Below are positions 10,478 to 18,349 of a DNA stretch of 43,229 nucleotides, in pieces. The stretch lies in NCBI GenBank assembly GCA_944324425.1, contig CALUWE010000016.1:1-43229 (forward strand). The letters run 5' to 3'. The stretch comes from Candidatus Gastranaerophilales bacterium (GTDB taxonomy: Bacteria > Cyanobacteriota > Vampirovibrionia > Gastranaerophilales > Gastranaerophilaceae). The position numbers and the translations under genes are program-made. Every line of letters begins with the position of its first letter. The stretch's first letter is position 1. The notes beneath the pieces are model-generated. The model searched no databases and was not told the DNA's origin. It saw only the letters and a program-made list of their open reading frames with translations.

Positions 10478-10705
10478 TTATTTTATCAATCCCAAGCCTA
10501 ATATAAGGGTAGTTACTATAAATATGCCGCCTGTAATATATGTAACCTTATTCAAACCTTTTTCAGCCGTTTTCTGGGATGCAAACAATTGGCTTGCAGA
10601 ACCCATCATGCCGCCCATACCATCGCCTTTTGGAGAATGCAAAAGCACAAGCAAAATTAAAAATAAAGCTGACAAAATTTGAACTACATATATAAATTGA
10701 ACCAT
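10478..10705 (-). CDS. secG: Preprotein translocase subunit SecG
   Basis: This is a small membrane protein of the SecYEG channel. Two hydrophobic helices flank the conserved loop LLHSPKGDGMGGMMGSASQLFASQKTAEKGLNK split here as HSPKGDG, GGMMGSA and the FASQKTAEKGLNKVT segment. This is the classic SecG pattern. Two in-frame ATGs exist at 10711 and 10705. The second is chosen because the AGGG Shine-Dalgarno sequence sits about 9 bases before it but only 3 before the first. This gives 75 residues (77 from the first). The divergent neighbour is upp. Confidence 0.93.
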   Translation of the reverse strand: MVQFIYVVQILSALFLILLVLLHSPKGDGMGGMMGSASQLFASQKTAEKGLNKVTYITGGIFIVTTLILGLGLIK

Positions 10706-10848
10706 ATACATTTTCCCTTTTTTCTAACTAATAACATAAATAAAAACTGAAATCAAATAAAGAGAATTTAATTTCATTACTATTTGTTGATGAAAGCCTT
10801 TTGTTGTAGTAGAATTTTAATAAGGAAGTTAAAAAAGAGAGACTTTTT

Positions 10849-11523
10849 ATGAAAACCGTTGTTCAAGAAACAAAAAACAGTAATTTAACAATTCTTTGCC
10901 ACCCTTTAATTAAACATAATCTGACGGTTATGAGAGATAAAAACACAACAACGGAAGTTTTTAATCTTGCACTGAAAAGAATTACTTATGCACTTCTTTA
11001 CGAATCAACAAAACATCTTCCAATGGAAGATATTGAAGTTGAAACACCTATAAAAAAAACTAAAAGTTCCGTTATTGCAAAAAATACGGATATAATCGTT
11101 GCCCCGATTTTAAGAGCGGGTTTGGTTTTTTCAGATATAGCACAAGAATTGCTGCCCTTTGCCCACATTCACCATTTAGGGATGTACAGAAACGAAGAAA
11201 CACTGGAGCCCATTTGGTACTATAACAAAATGAAGGGCAAATTTAAAAACCCCGAAAATACTTATGTTTTCATATTAGACCCAATGCTTGCAACGGGAAA
11301 TTCAGGCTATGACGCGGTTCATAACTTTGTAAAACAAGGAATAAAAGAAGAAAATATTGTTTTTATGAGCTTAATTTCAGCGCCGGAAGGAATTGAAAGG
11401 CTCACAAAAGCTTATGGTAAAATAAAAATCGTAACTGCTCAATTGGACGAAACCCTTAATGAAAAAGGGTACATAGTTCCGGGGCTGGGTGATGCCGGGG
11501 ACAGAATTTTTAACACTTTATAA
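10849..11523 (+). CDS. upp: Uracil phosphoribosyltransferase
   Basis: This 224-residue enzyme salvages uracil by condensing it with PRPP to give UMP. Diagnostic segments are APILRAGLVF, the PRPP-binding DPMLATGNS (~143-151) and the uracil-binding C-terminal PGLGDAGDRIF. It is a little longer than the usual ~208-210 residues because of extra N-terminal sequence (NSNLTILCHPLIKHNLTVMRDK includes the conserved start). A GAGAG ribosome-binding site precedes the ATG. The sigma factor gene starts only 3 bases after its stop, so the two are probably co-transcribed. Confidence 0.96.
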   Translation: MKTVVQETKNSNLTILCHPLIKHNLTVMRDKNTTTEVFNLALKRITYALLYESTKHLPMEDIEVETPIKKTKSSVIAKNTDIIVAPILRAGLVFSDIAQELLPFAHIHHLGMYRNEETLEPIWYYNKMKGKFKNPENTYVFILDPMLATGNSGYDAVHNFVKQGIKEENIVFMSLISAPEGIERLTKAYGKIKIVTAQLDETLNEKGYIVPGLGDAGDRIFNTL

Positions 11524-11526
11524 ACT

Positions 11527-12330
11527 ATGACAAACAAAGAATTAAATACGGAAAATACGGAAATTAACATCTGGCTTGAAGAGTATAAAAAAGCGGATGA
11601 TGAGAAAGTTAAAAAGAAAATAAGAGGCCTTATTACGATGGCCTATATGCCTCTTGTGTCAAAAGTTGCAAGGTCTTTTGCAAGAAGGTCGAATGACCCT
11701 GTGGAAGATATAATCCAAGTTGGCGCAATCGGGCTTTTAAAAGCGGTTGACCTTTATTTGGCAGGCAAAAGCACCACTTTTAAAACTTATGCAACATATT
11801 TGATAACAGGTGAAATAAGGCACTATTTAAGAGATAAAAGTTCCATGATAAGGGCGCCGAGAGAAATTAAAGAACTGTCTTATCGTGTTCATAAAATTAC
11901 AATGGAATTAACCCAAAAATTGGGCTCAACCCCGACAGACGAACAATTGGCGCAAGCCCTTCAAATGCCGCAGAAAAAAATCGAGGAAGTTAACGATTTG
12001 GAAAGAAGAACTTCAACCATCTCTATTGACCAATTAACATTTGAACAAGACGGCAATCAAACAAGCGCAATAGTGGACAAAATTGCGGATGAAAGCCAAA
12101 ATATAGGGCAGGAAATATTTGAAAACAAGCTAATATTGGAAGAAGCCGTAAACTCATTGTCTTATGAAGATAAAAAAATAGTTACCTTGTGTTTTTACGA
12201 AGGCTTAAACCAAAGAGAAATTGCAGACAAACTGAACATAAGCCGTATGCAGGTTTCAAGAAAAATGAAAAAGGCTTTAGCACTCCTTTTGGAATATATT
12301 ACAAAAAGGGGTATAAGTTCTTATGAATGA
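11527..12330 (+). CDS. Alternative RNA polymerase sigma factor, SigB/SigF type (group 3)
   Basis: This is a 267-residue sigma-70 family protein. Region 2 contains the core-binding segment MAYMPLVSKVARSFA with VEDIIQVGAIGLLKAVDLY and the -10 recognition part FKTYATYLITGEIRHYLRDKS (~77-116, cited in pieces). Region 3 has RAPREIKELSYRVHKI. Region 4 has the helix-turn-helix LNQREIADKLNISRMQVSR near the C-terminus. The lack of region 1.1, the length and the IRAPRE segment fit the SigB/SigF/SigG group. In cyanobacteria the related SigF controls pilus and motility genes. Here the gene overlaps pilD by 8 bases, which supports a pilus link. No clear Shine-Dalgarno is seen, so coupling to upp translation is likely. 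No anti-sigma factor gene lies nearby. Confidence 0.9.
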   Translation: MTNKELNTENTEINIWLEEYKKADDEKVKKKIRGLITMAYMPLVSKVARSFARRSNDPVEDIIQVGAIGLLKAVDLYLAGKSTTFKTYATYLITGEIRHYLRDKSSMIRAPREIKELSYRVHKITMELTQKLGSTPTDEQLAQALQMPQKKIEEVNDLERRTSTISIDQLTFEQDGNQTSAIVDKIADESQNIGQEIFENKLILEEAVNSLSYEDKKIVTLCFYEGLNQREIADKLNISRMQVSRKMKKALALLLEYITKRGISSYE

Positions 12331-13312
12331 TTTTTCACTTCTTTTACCTTTCTTGATTTGGATTTTTATAGTCGGGCTTTGTATTGGCAGCTTTTTAAAC
12401 GTTGTATCATTAAGAGGTCTGTCAGGCGAAAGCATTGTTTTTCCGCCTTCAAAGTGCCCAAAGTGCAACAATAAGCTAAAATGGTGGATGAACATTCCGA
12501 TATTATCTTACCTTTTGTTAAAGGGGAAATGCCATTTTTGCAAAACCCCCATTTCACTTCAATATCCGATTGTTGAATTTATAACAGGCGCTTTTTTTCT
12601 TTTGATTTTTCTCAAATTCGGATTTGAAATAAACACCCTGTTTTATTTGATTGCGTTTTCAATTCTTTTGGTAATGAGCGTCTGCGACATTAAAGAAAAC
12701 GTTATTCTCGATTTTCACGCCTATGTTTTAATTGCATTCGGCATCATAATGAATATAATTTTAAACGGTTTTAACGGGTTTTTATTTGCCCTTGTCGGCT
12801 CCGCTGCAGGCTTTATTATATATGAAATAATAGCAAGAAGCGGATATCTTTTCGCGGGCCAAAGAGCATTCGGCGAAGGCGACAGCCTTATAGCAGCAGG
12901 CATAGGCGCATTTTTCGGATGGAAATTAATGCTTATATCAACCGTTTTGAGCGTTTTTGTTATGGCAATTGTAACATTCCCTTATTTTATTTTTAAATCC
13001 TACAAAGAAGGCAAAATCAAAACGGTAATTGCACTTATCTTTGCAATTTTTCTTATTTTCACCGCATCGTATACTTCAAAATACGAACTGTTGAAAACCT
13101 TTAACGCCGCAATAACTTTTCTTTTTGTAATGGTTATTTTAACCGCCATATGTGCAAAATTCATATTAGACGATATAAAAAAACCGTCGCAAAACGGCGA
13201 AACATCCCTTTGCATACTGCCATTCGGCCCCGCTATGGCAATTTCGTTTGTTGTTATAATGTTTTTTCAAAATGAACTTATAAGCATTGTCAAATCTTAT
13301 TTTCAGGGATAA
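12323..13312 (+). CDS. pilD: Type IV prepilin peptidase/N-methyltransferase PilD
   Basis: This 329-residue polytopic membrane protease cleaves and N-methylates prepilins. The N-terminal GSFLNVV motif precedes a cytoplasmic zinc-type loop with C45, C48, C70 and C73. The catalytic aspartates are D122 (SVCDIKENVI) and D187 (FGEGDSL). It is longer than the usual ~250-290 residues. Between FFGWK (~200) and the conserved C-terminal LPFGPAMA (~299-306) there is an extra hydrophobic stretch of about 60 residues (~232-283) likely to add membrane segments. The start codon lies inside the sigma factor gene (ATGAATGA overlap), so translation is probably coupled. No prepilin gene is recognised in the window. 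Confidence 0.95.
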   Translation: MNDFSLLLPFLIWIFIVGLCIGSFLNVVSLRGLSGESIVFPPSKCPKCNNKLKWWMNIPILSYLLLKGKCHFCKTPISLQYPIVEFITGAFFLLIFLKFGFEINTLFYLIAFSILLVMSVCDIKENVILDFHAYVLIAFGIIMNIILNGFNGFLFALVGSAAGFIIYEIIARSGYLFAGQRAFGEGDSLIAAGIGAFFGWKLMLISTVLSVFVMAIVTFPYFIFKSYKEGKIKTVIALIFAIFLIFTASYTSKYELLKTFNAAITFLFVMVILTAICAKFILDDIKKPSQNGETSLCILPFGPAMAISFVVIMFFQNELISIVKSYFQG

Positions 13313-13408
13313 TGTTAAAGTTTGTTAACTAAAACAAAAACAAAAAGTCAATTTTTTTCTCAATATATTGTTTATATATATGTAAGATATAACACACGAG
13401 GAGAAAAG

Positions 13409-13702
13409 ATGTCAACTGAAATTGTAAACGGTTCAAACCCATTTCAAAACGCAACCGATTCAATTCATTTTACAAATATTGAAGGCTTAAAAGCCACATT
13501 AGATGATATTGACGTCTTAAATATCAGAACTTCTTTTAAAACTGCTAAAGACCCTATTTATTTAGCATTTGACCACATCGACAAACAGCCCTTAAAAAAA
13601 GTTGCGAAGGATTTTGTAAGAGATTTATCAGACGGTTTTGTAGAGTTTGTTACAATGCTTCCTTCATTCTTCACGAAAGACGAAGAAGAAGCTGAAGCAT
13701 AA
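13409..13702 (+). CDS. Small acidic protein of unknown function (97 aa)
   Basis: The frame is open from 13322, but the ATG at 13409 is chosen because it has a strong GAGGAG Shine-Dalgarno 5 bases upstream. The residues before it look like untranslated AT-rich leader. The 97-residue product has no signal peptide and no clear membrane span. Its N-terminal half is polar and its C-terminus is acidic (DEEEAEA). The middle contains KKVAKDFVRDLSDGFVEFV, predicted to be helical. I do not recognise the family. It has its own downstream terminator and lies between pilD and the alcohol dehydrogenase. The strong translation signals suggest an abundant protein. Confidence 0.72.
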   Translation: MSTEIVNGSNPFQNATDSIHFTNIEGLKATLDDIDVLNIRTSFKTAKDPIYLAFDHIDKQPLKKVAKDFVRDLSDGFVEFVTMLPSFFTKDEEEAEA

Positions 13703-13761
13703 TAAAAATTAGAGAGAAAAATTATTTATCCGCATCAAAGGAGAGGGCATAAGGTTACATT

Positions 13762-13787
13762 AAAACGGGGAAAATTCCCCGTTTTTT
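13762..13787 (+). terminator. Intrinsic terminator after the 97-aa gene
   Basis: The stem AACGGGGAA/TTCCCCGTT (13764-13772 with 13775-13783) runs directly into a T-run (TTTTTT, 13782-13787). Confidence 0.88.
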
Positions 13788-13902
13788 AACGTTTAAAATT
13801 CATCTTTCCCTATTAAAAATCAAAATTATAATCTCAAAAGGGCAAAAAAATGGTAGAATATAATAAAAAATTGCCTAATTAGTTTAAAGAAGGAGATTTA
13901 TT

Positions 13903-15114
13903 ATGTGGGAAAATGACATTAACATTAATGAAACAAATGTTATTTTGTGCAAATCGAATGTTTATTTCGGTGTCGGCGCAATTGAAAAAATTGATGAAAT
14001 TGTGCAAAAGTTAACGGAAAAAGGAATCAAAAAAGTTATTGTTGTTTCAGGCAAAGGCGCTTATAAAATTACGGGCGCTTGGGATTATGTGGAATCTGCC
14101 CTTAAAAAATATAATGTTGGCTATGTAAACTTTGCAAAATGCACCCCAAACCCCACAACAGACGGCATTGACGAAGCAACAAAGCTTGCTCTTGAATTTG
14201 GGGCAGATGCCGTTATCGGTATTGGCGGCGGCTCTGCTATTGATACTTGTAAATCAGTTGCAATTTTAATGAAATATACTGATAAAACGGCAGCAGACCT
14301 TTATGAATATAAATTTACACCAAAAGAAGCTGCCCCGATTGTTGCAATTAATTTAACCCACGGAACAGGAACGGAAGCAAACAGGTTTGCCGTTGCAACA
14401 TTAATTGAAAAAGATTATAAACCTGCAATTGCATACGATTGCATCTATCCTGCATTTTCAATTGATGACCCCAAAATGTGCACAAAGTTATCACTAAACC
14501 AAACAAAATATGTTTCAATTGACGCTGTTAACCACGTAATTGAAGCTGCAACATCAAAAGTTGCATCGCCTTATACGGTAACTTTAGCAAGAGAAACAAT
14601 TAAACTTGTTGCAAAATATCTGCCGATTGCCCTGAATAACCCCGAAGATGTTGAAGCAAGATATTATCTTCTCTACGCTTCACTTTTAGGCGGCATTTGC
14701 TTTGATAACGGGCTTTTACACTACACCCACGCTCTTGAACACCCACTAAGCGCAATTAAACACGACCTATCCCATGGTCTTGGGCTTGCAATGTTGTTGC
14801 CATCAGTTATTAAAAACATCTACCCCAATAAAGCTCATGTTTTAGCGGATATTTTAGCTCCAATAGTTGACGGCTTAGAGGGAAAACCAATTGAAGCAAA
14901 AGAAGCAGCCTTGGGTGTTCAAAAATGGTTGAAATCTGTCGGAGTTTCAGAAAAATTGGCTGATATGGGCTTTAAAAATGAAGACCTTGATAAATTAACA
15001 GATCTTGCATTTACAACGCCATCTTTAGGCGGCCTTCTTGCAATTGCACCAACGGAGGCTACAAAAGAAGCTGTCAGAGAAATTTATGAAACTTCAATGA
15101 CAGAACTTCAATAA
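13903..15114 (+). CDS. Iron-containing alcohol dehydrogenase
   Basis: This 403-residue group III alcohol dehydrogenase reduces aldehydes or oxidises alcohols with NAD(P)H. The cofactor motif GIGGGSAIDTCKSVAI lies near residues 106-121, and the family segment THGTGTEANRFAVAT near 152-166. The metal ligands follow the usual pattern: an Asp and His in IDAVNHVIEA, a His in the LLHYTHALEHPLSA region and a His in DLSHGLGLAMLLP. The length is typical. A good AAGGAGAT Shine-Dalgarno precedes the ATG and a terminator follows, so it is a single-gene transcript. It fits ethanol or butanol-type fermentation, but the substrate cannot be told from the sequence. Confidence 0.93.
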   Translation: MWENDININETNVILCKSNVYFGVGAIEKIDEIVQKLTEKGIKKVIVVSGKGAYKITGAWDYVESALKKYNVGYVNFAKCTPNPTTDGIDEATKLALEFGADAVIGIGGGSAIDTCKSVAILMKYTDKTAADLYEYKFTPKEAAPIVAINLTHGTGTEANRFAVATLIEKDYKPAIAYDCIYPAFSIDDPKMCTKLSLNQTKYVSIDAVNHVIEAATSKVASPYTVTLARETIKLVAKYLPIALNNPEDVEARYYLLYASLLGGICFDNGLLHYTHALEHPLSAIKHDLSHGLGLAMLLPSVIKNIYPNKAHVLADILAPIVDGLEGKPIEAKEAALGVQKWLKSVGVSEKLADMGFKNEDLDKLTDLAFTTPSLGGLLAIAPTEATKEAVREIYETSMTELQ

Positions 15115-15130
15115 TGAAATAAAAAATAAA

Positions 15131-15164
15131 AAAGCACTCGAAGAAAATTCTTCGGGTGTTTTTT
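15131..15164 (+). terminator. Intrinsic terminator after the alcohol dehydrogenase
   Basis: An 11-bp stem with one G-T pair (15135-15145 with 15148-15158) is followed by TTTTTT. Confidence 0.87.
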
Positions 15165-15280
15165 CATATTAATAATTTTTTAATAAATTAAATTATGATT
15201 AAGTTTCAAGGGGAATATCAAAAAAGGGTAGATAATGTATCTTGTAAGAAGAAAATGTATTTTAAAAAAGGAGGTACATT

Positions 15281-15739
15281 ATGAAATTCTTAGTTAAAAA
15301 ATCACCGGATCATTTTATTAAATCAATTAATGATGAAATAAGCTCAATTTTAAACAGAAGTTTTGACAGCTTTTTCCCCGAATATATTCTAAACGACAAT
15401 TTGGATGAAAAATTTGCAATGCCGGTTGAAATTATGGAAAAAGACGGGGATTATTCAATTAAAGCGGAACTTCCCGGAGTTAAAAAAGAAGATTTAGATA
15501 TCGACATTGATAAAAACCATCTGACAATTAATGCTAAAAAAGAAGAATCCAAAAAAGAAGATACAAAAGGCTTTAGAAAGTCTGAATTCAGATACGGCGA
15601 ATTTACAAGAACGGTTTATTTCCCTCAAGAAATTAATGTTGATAAGACAACGGCCAAACTTGAAAACGGCATTTTGCATATAGATGCTCCGAAATTAATA
15701 ATTGAAAAACACGATAAGAAAAAACTTGAAATTCAATAA
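15281..15739 (+). CDS. Small heat shock protein (Hsp20/alpha-crystallin)
   Basis: This is a 152-residue ATP-independent holding chaperone. The alpha-crystallin domain spans about residues 45-145: MPVEIMEKDGDYSIKAELPG, then KKEDLDIDIDKNHLTINAKK, the FRYGEFTRTVYFP strand and the signature KLENGILHIDAPK. The N-terminal arm has the usual FDSFFPE-type hydrophobic segment. A near-perfect AAGGAGGT Shine-Dalgarno sits 5 bases before the ATG, suggesting strong expression. No CIRCE-type operator is seen in the upstream gap, and the promoter is not evident. It is convergent with hemW and shares a two-way terminator with it. Confidence 0.95.
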   Translation: MKFLVKKSPDHFIKSINDEISSILNRSFDSFFPEYILNDNLDEKFAMPVEIMEKDGDYSIKAELPGVKKEDLDIDIDKNHLTINAKKEESKKEDTKGFRKSEFRYGEFTRTVYFPQEINVDKTTAKLENGILHIDAPKLIIEKHDKKKLEIQ

Positions 15740-15747
15740 TATTCTAC

Positions 15748-15775
15748 AAAAGGCGGTTTAATTACCGCCTTTTTT
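15748..15775. terminator. Bidirectional terminator between hsp20 and hemW
   Basis: The stem AAAGGCGGT/ACCGCCTTT (15749-15757 with 15764-15772) has a T-run on the plus side and an A-run on the other side. It overlaps the hemW stop region and serves both converging genes. Confidence 0.87.
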
Positions 15776-16859
15776 ATTTCAAAAAATCACATAAAATATA
15801 GTTTGAAATTAAAATGCCTTTTTTTGTTAATCTAAAACCTTCTTTTGTTTTTTCAATGTGCCCTGTTTTTTCATATTTTTCTAAAATATTTTTATATTCA
15901 ACTTCAAAATCAACCCCAAATTTTTCTTTAATATCAAGGGTTTTAACCCCTTCAAATTTTCTGAACCCCAAAAAAATAAATTCTTCTAAAATGTCATTTT
16001 TATTTAATTCAATCTCATCTTCTTTTAAAATCGGGTTTAAAATATATTTTTTTAAATTGTCTTGGTTTTTATACCTTTTATTTTTTATAAACCCTGAAGC
16101 AGAAGCCCCAAAGCCATAATAGGGGTTTAAGTTCCAATAATTAATATTGTGCTTTGATATAAAATTTTCATCTTTTGCAAAGTTTGAAATTTCATAGTGG
16201 TAAAAATTTTTCATTTCATTTAATAAAATTTCATACATTTTTGCTTGAATGTCTTCATTTGGCAAATTTTTTGGCGGGTATTTTGCAAAATATGTTTTAT
16301 CTTCTATTTTTAAGCCATAGGTTGAAAGGTGCTCTATATCAAGGGTTTTTACAATTTTTAGGTCATCTTCCCATTTTTTAATTGTTTGATTTGGAAGCCC
16401 ATACATTAAATCAACGCTGATATTTTTAAAGCCGGCATTTTTTAATTCTTCTATAATATTAAGTGCCGTTTTTGAACTGTGGCGCCTTCCGATATTTTTT
16501 AAAATTTCATCATCAAACGTTTGAATGCCAACACTTATTCTGTTCACTCCAACATCAAATAAGCCCTTCAAATATTTTTTATCAAGGTTTTCAGGGTTAA
16601 TTTCAACCGTTATTTCGGGGTTTTTTTCAAATTTAAAACAATTCAAGATTTCGCCTATTTTGCCGTAACTTAAAATGGAAGGCGTGCCGCCCCCAAAATA
16701 AACGGTTTTTTGAGGTTCATTTTTATATGTATTTTTAATTTCAAAAATAAGGGCTTTTATATATTCATCAATAAAATTTAAATTTACATAAGAAACAAAT
16801 GCGCAATATTTGCACTTTTGCCTGCAAAAGGGTATATGAATGTAAGAATATTGAACCAT
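15774..16859 (-). CDS. hemW: Radical SAM heme chaperone HemW-like protein
   Basis: This 361-residue radical SAM protein of the coproporphyrinogen III oxidase-like group handles heme. The N-terminal YIHIPFCRQKCKYCAF carries the C12-x3-C16-x2-C19 iron-sulfur motif. It is followed by YFGGGTPS (~54-61), the EINPEN segment, GVNRISVGIQTFDD and the later LMYGLPNQT. A C-terminal HemN-type helical domain ends it. The length fits HemW rather than true HemN (~450). The GGGTP and HIPFC motifs are unmistakable, but HemW and other short HemN-like proteins are hard to separate by eye. There is no Shine-Dalgarno; a TAAAAT box lies 6 bases before the ATG. Confidence 0.88.
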   Translation of the reverse strand: MVQYSYIHIPFCRQKCKYCAFVSYVNLNFIDEYIKALIFEIKNTYKNEPQKTVYFGGGTPSILSYGKIGEILNCFKFEKNPEITVEINPENLDKKYLKGLFDVGVNRISVGIQTFDDEILKNIGRRHSSKTALNIIEELKNAGFKNISVDLMYGLPNQTIKKWEDDLKIVKTLDIEHLSTYGLKIEDKTYFAKYPPKNLPNEDIQAKMYEILLNEMKNFYHYEISNFAKDENFISKHNINYWNLNPYYGFGASASGFIKNKRYKNQDNLKKYILNPILKEDEIELNKNDILEEFIFLGFRKFEGVKTLDIKEKFGVDFEVEYKNILEKYEKTGHIEKTKEGFRLTKKGILISNYILCDFLK

Positions 16860-16899
16860 AAGACTATTTTATCAAATAAAAAGAGGTTATAATTAAAAT

Positions 16900-17922
16900 A
16901 TGAAAACCAATATGGAAAAAGAAATTTTTGAGCAAGGAAATGTTTTAGAGAAAATTAAAAACTCTCTAATCTCAAACGGTTCAATTAATTTTAAAAAAAT
17001 TCCAACCAATTTTAATTCAATAAAATTTATAGCTTCAGGCTCATCTTATAATGCAATAAGGCTTGGGCATAAATTTTTTGAATTGTATTCAGATAAAATT
17101 ATAACCTTTGAATACGCTTCGGAATTTATTTCAAATACAAATAAAATAATAAATAAAAATACCTTATACATTTTTGTAAGCCAATCGGGTGAAACCTATG
17201 ATACAAAATGCGCCCTTGATATTGTAAAAAAAGAAGGGGGCAAAACTTTAGCCGTTGTTAATAATTCAAATTCCACAATTTATAATTCTTCTGATTATAA
17301 AATAGATGTTATGGCAGGCGTTGAAAATTCAATTGCGGCAACAAAATCTTTCTTGGCTTGTGTTGTTGTTTTGTGGCTTTTGGCGCTTTATTTTGCAAAT
17401 AAGCCCGCCCCAATAGGAGAATTAAATGAAGCAATAACGGCGATTAGTGAAACTTTAGAAAATTCTTTCTTAATAGATTCTATTGCAGCCAAATTATCAA
17501 AAAAGAAAAAAATTTCAATTATAGGGTACAATTTTGGCTATATTATTGCAAAGGAAGCTTCACTTAAAATAAAAGAAACATCTTATATTGATACAACAGC
17601 CTACCCCACGGGTGAATTTCTCCATGGGCATACGGCTGTTTTAAACAAAAGTAAAACCTTAATTGAAATTTTTACATCAGACCTTTCTGATTTTGAAAAA
17701 AATACGCTGGATAAAATAAAAAAAGATTTTCACCCCCAAATTTTTTCAATAACAGATAAAAAAATAAAATCTAAAAATGCAATTATATTCAATAACTACA
17801 AATATGAAATTTCAAAAATTTGCGCAATAACAGTTATAATTCAGCTTTTAGCCTTAAAAATTGCAATTAGCCTTAATTTAGATGTTGATAAACCAACAGG
17901 CTTAAAAAAAGTTGTTAAATAG
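16900..17922 (+). CDS. SIS-domain sugar isomerase/deaminase, GlmS isomerase-domain-like
   Basis: This 340-residue protein resembles the C-terminal isomerase half of glucosamine-6-phosphate synthase but lacks the glutaminase domain. The first SIS domain has FIASGSSYNA (~44-52) and SQSGETYDT (~94-102), then GVENSIAATKSF. The second has GYNFGYIIAKEASLKIKE and AYPTGEFLHGHTAVL, then the C-terminal LDVDKPTGLKKVVK, which mirrors the DVDxPRNLAKSVTVE end of GlmS. Without the amidotransferase it probably acts as an amino-sugar phosphate deaminase/isomerase or deglycase (AgaS- or FrlB-like). It is monocistronic, between hemW (divergent) and rpsT (convergent). The Shine-Dalgarno AGAGGT is 13 bases upstream, slightly far. 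Confidence 0.85.
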   Translation: MKTNMEKEIFEQGNVLEKIKNSLISNGSINFKKIPTNFNSIKFIASGSSYNAIRLGHKFFELYSDKIITFEYASEFISNTNKIINKNTLYIFVSQSGETYDTKCALDIVKKEGGKTLAVVNNSNSTIYNSSDYKIDVMAGVENSIAATKSFLACVVVLWLLALYFANKPAPIGELNEAITAISETLENSFLIDSIAAKLSKKKKISIIGYNFGYIIAKEASLKIKETSYIDTTAYPTGEFLHGHTAVLNKSKTLIEIFTSDLSDFEKNTLDKIKKDFHPQIFSITDKKIKSKNAIIFNNYKYEISKICAITVIIQLLALKIAISLNLDVDKPTGLKKVVK

Positions 17923-17923
17923 C

Positions 17924-17956
17924 AAAAAACCGGCGTTAATGAGGCGCCGGTTTTTT
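17924..17956. terminator. Bidirectional terminator between the SIS gene and rpsT
   Basis: The perfect 12-bp stem AAAAAACCGGCG/CGCCGGTTTTTT (17924-17935 with 17945-17956) has T-runs in both directions. Confidence 0.92.
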
Positions 17957-17974
17957 AAAACAGCAAATGATTAA

Positions 17975-18244
17975 CTATTTTGCTTGCAATTTATTGATAG
18001 CAAGAGTTAATCTTGATTTTTTTCTTGCAGCTGTGTTTTTGTGAAGAATGCCTTTTGAAACCGCTTTATCGCATAATTGGTAAACTTTTGATAATGCAGC
18101 GTTCAATGCTTCTTTATCTTCACCGTTAGCTAATGCTAAAGCTTTTTTAACTGCGGTTTTAATTGAAGATTTGAAAGCAACGTTTCTTTCTTCATTTCTT
18201 TTTGCTACAAGAACTCTTTTTATAGCAGATTTAATATTTGCCAT
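17975..18244 (-). CDS. rpsT: 30S ribosomal protein S20
   Basis: This is an 89-residue basic 16S rRNA-binding protein of the small subunit. It begins MANIKSAIKRV, and the C-terminal half has KAVSKGILHKNTAARKKSRL, the standard S20 motif. The start at 18244 is chosen over an upstream ATG at 18289 because it has a GGAG Shine-Dalgarno 7 bases before it and matches the family N-terminus. The gene stands alone, as is usual for rpsT. A 17-bp palindrome lies in its leader. Confidence 0.97.
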   Translation of the reverse strand: MANIKSAIKRVLVAKRNEERNVAFKSSIKTAVKKALALANGEDKEALNAALSKVYQLCDKAVSKGILHKNTAARKKSRLTLAINKLQAK

Positions 18245-18268
18245 TTTGTTTTCTCCTTTTTCTGTTTT

Positions 18269-18285
18269 AGATAAATAATTTATCT
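18269..18285. promoter_or_regulatory. 17-bp perfect palindrome in the rpsT leader
   Basis: AGATAAAT-A-ATTTATCT is an 8-1-8 inverted repeat 25 bases upstream of the rpsT start. It could be a protein operator or an AU-rich hairpin in the mRNA leader near the ribosome binding site. Its role is not known. Confidence 0.35.
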
Positions 18286-18349
18286 GCATACAGAGGATAT
18301 GTGTGAGTAAATAAATTTTATTCTAAAGAATTTTATTTTTCAAGGGGGG

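Noticed and set aside
13730-13760. Strong AAAGGAGAGGG site after the 97-residue gene as a second small gene
   Set aside because: No ATG, GTG or TTG lies at a usable distance before the terminator hairpin at 13764.
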